A stretch of DNA of 6,292 nt from CALKKN01 sp041571375 (lineage in GTDB: Bacteria; Pseudomonadota; Gammaproteobacteria; Xanthomonadales; SZUA-36). The stretch lies in assembly GCA_041571375.1 (NCBI GenBank), contig JBFFUJ010000147.1, forward strand, positions 1 through 6,292. Reading direction: 5' to 3'. Within the stretch, counting starts at the first letter, position 1, and the number at the start of each line of letters is the position of its first letter. Both the position numbers and the translations under genes were made by a program. A model generated the notes under the pieces. It ran no database searches and was not told the DNA's origin. It saw nothing but the letters and a program-made list of their open reading frames with translations. Positions 4,937 through 6,292 of this stretch are shown here, in pieces.

Positions 4937-6292
4937 TCGATCACGTTGACGGCGAGGCCGCCCCGCGAGGTTTCCTTGTAGTGGCTTTTCATGTCGGCTC
5001 CGGTGTCGCGCATCGTCTTGATCACTTTGTCCAGGGACACGCGGTGCTTGCCCTCGCCGCGGAAGGCCATACGCTGCGCATTGATCGCTTTGACTGCCGC
5101 CATTGCATTCCGTTCGATGCAGGGAATCTGCACCAGTCCGCCCACCGGATCGCAGGTCAGCCCCAGATTGTGCTCCATGGCGATCTCCGCTGCATTCTCC
5201 ACCTGGGACATGTTGCCACCCATCGCCGCCGTCAGCCCACCGGCCGCCATCGAACAGGCCACGCCGACTTCGCCCTGGCAGCCGACTTCCGCCCCGGAGA
5301 TCGAAGCATTCTGCAGGTAAAGGATGCCGATCGCAGCCGCGGTCAGCAAGAACTCGATCAGGCCTTCCTCGCCCGAACCCGGGACGAAATCCTCGTAATA
5401 CTGAAGCACGGCCGGTATCACGCCGGCCGCGCCATTGGTCGGGGCGGTGACGACGCGGCCGCCGGCCGCGTTCTCCTCGTTCACGGACAAGGCATACAGG
5501 TTCACCCAGTCCAGAGTGCTCAGCGGGTCGGCGCCTCCCCGCTGGGCTGAAAGTTCCCGGTACAGTCGCGGAGCCCGTCGCGCGACCCGCAGCCCGCCCG
5601 GCAGCTCGCCCTCCTGCCGGTAGCCGCGCTCCATGCACTGCCGCATGGCCCGCCGGATCGACAGCAAGCCTGTGCGCACCTCCTGGGGTGCCCGCCAACA
5701 GGATTCGTTGGCCAGCATCAGTTCCGCAATCCGAAGGCCGTGCTCGCGGCAGAGGGCCAGCAATTCGTCGCCGCTTGCGAACGGATAGGGCAGAGGGGTG
5801 GTATCCGTGATGATCCGGTCTTCAGCCGCCTTATCCTGGTTGATGACGAAACCGCCGCCGACCGAGTAATACTCGCGGCGCTCCATCAGGGCCCCTGCGG
5901 CGTCGAATGCCTCGAAGCGCATGCCGTTGGGGTGGTGGGGCAGTTTTTCGCGCTTGCGAAACTTCAGGTCGGATTTCTCATCGAAGGCGACCGGGCGCCG
6001 GCCCAGCAGCTGAACCGTCCGCTGCCGGCGAATGGTTTCCAGCCGTGGCTCGATCCGGTCCGGGTCGACGCGGTCCGGCTCCTCGCCCTGCAGCCCGAGC
6101 ATGATCGCCCTGTCGGTGCCGTGCCCGCGCCCGGTGTGGGCCAGCGATCCGTACAGGGAGATCTGCACGCGGGCCACCTCCGTCAGGATTCCGTCGCGCT
6201 CGAGCCGGCGGGCGAAGCTGCAGGCAGCCTTCATCGGGCCGACCGTGTGCGAACTCGAGGGTCCGATACCTATTTTGAACAGATCGAATACG
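4930..6292 (-). CDS. sdaA: L-serine dehydratase (ammonia-lyase), single-chain [4Fe-4S] type; 5' end outside window
   Basis: The enzyme converts L-serine to pyruvate and ammonia in the cytosol using a [4Fe-4S] cluster instead of pyridoxal phosphate. The visible 453 residues start at VFDLFKIGIGPSSSHTVGPM, which matches the SdaA N-terminus (E. coli MISLFDMFKVGIGPSSSHT), so only about three residues are missing. The internal ATG at 6234 is therefore not the start. The N-terminal beta domain is followed by the alpha domain with NEENAAGGRVVTAPTNGA. Cluster cysteines are visible residues 338 (GCQGEVG), 380 (LTCDPV) and 391 (PCIERN). Their spacing equals that of C343, C385 and C396 in the Legionella enzyme. 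The protein ends in cysteine (VIEC, residue 453), matching Legionella C458, which caps the cluster in the resting state. The M23 peptidase gene overlaps its end; no functional link between the two is evident. The promoter is outside the window. Confidence 0.97.
   Translation of the reverse strand, partial: VFDLFKIGIGPSSSHTVGPMKAACSFARRLERDGILTEVARVQISLYGSLAHTGRGHGTDRAIMLGLQGEEPDRVDPDRIEPRLETIRRQRTVQLLGRRPVAFDEKSDLKFRKREKLPHHPNGMRFEAFDAAGALMERREYYSVGGGFVINQDKAAEDRIITDTTPLPYPFASGDELLALCREHGLRIAELMLANESCWRAPQEVRTGLLSIRRAMRQCMERGYRQEGELPGGLRVARRAPRLYRELSAQRGGADPLSTLDWVNLYALSVNEENAAGGRVVTAPTNGAAGVIPAVLQYYEDFVPGSGEEGLIEFLLTAAAIGILYLQNASISGAEVGCQGEVGVACSMAAGGLTAAMGGNMSQVENAAEIAMEHNLGLTCDPVGGLVQIPCIERNAMAAVKAINAQRMAFRGEGKHRVSLDKVIKTMRDTGADMKSHYKETSRGGLAVNVIEC

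Noticed and set aside
3941..4981. Open frames on the + strand opposite the M23 gene (346 and 219 codons)
   Set aside because: No recognisable domain and no ribosome site; the opposite strand carries complete M23 catalytic motifs.
4981..5550. Open frames on the + strand opposite sdaA, and 5907-6104
   Set aside because: They run antisense to strongly conserved SdaA sequence and have shadow-like composition.
4937..5698. Upstream extension of the M23 gene frame, giving a 578-codon open frame
   Set aside because: It lies wholly over the conserved alpha domain of sdaA in another frame and is rich in Arg, Gly and Pro. The signal peptide starting at 4936 marks the real N-terminus.
6232..6234. ATG at 6234 as the start of sdaA
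   Set aside because: The reading frame continues upstream through VFDLFKIGIGPSSSHTVGP, which is conserved in SdaA and needed for the N-terminal domain, so this is an internal methionine.

Overview
The window is a compact, GC-rich stretch of ordinary bacterial chromosome, roughly two thirds G+C by eye, with no mobile elements, RNA genes or CRISPR arrays. The gene set is a class-I-like prfC, a single-chain iron-sulfur L-serine dehydratase, a DUF4124-M23 peptidase and an ECF sigma/anti-sigma pair. Together with an extended -10 promoter of the TGCTAGAAT type, it suggests a gammaproteobacterium, perhaps near the Xanthomonadales or Chromatiales. That placement is inference from protein style, not a search result.

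Left part (1-878, + strand): a tightly packed three-gene module. It holds the last 37 codons of an ECF sigma factor (region 4.2), an overlapping zinc-finger anti-sigma factor with two membrane helices, and a YbjQ/UPF0145 protein that overlaps or directly abuts it. The sigma/anti-sigma pair should form a membrane-linked transcription switch. Why YbjQ is in the unit is unknown.

Middle and right (925-6292, - strand): two gene pairs, read from right to left. The upstream pair is sdaA (missing only its first few codons at the window edge) and a secreted M23-family metallopeptidase whose ATG lies inside the last codons of sdaA. After a 79-bp gap with a plausible promoter comes the second pair: prfC (peptide chain release factor 3) and, 3 bp downstream, a MATE-family drug/cation exporter. 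The MATE gene converges on ybjQ across a 46-bp gap that holds a perfect 8-bp inverted repeat.

Every gene other than the two cut by the window edges looks intact. Very long open frames antisense to prfC, MATE and sdaA are composition shadows. I found no evidence for a new biological system. The points most worth following are the sigma/two-helix anti-sigma/YbjQ module, the C-terminal cysteine of SdaA whose codon carries part of the next gene's start, and the prfC promoter paired with a leader lacking a Shine-Dalgarno sequence.
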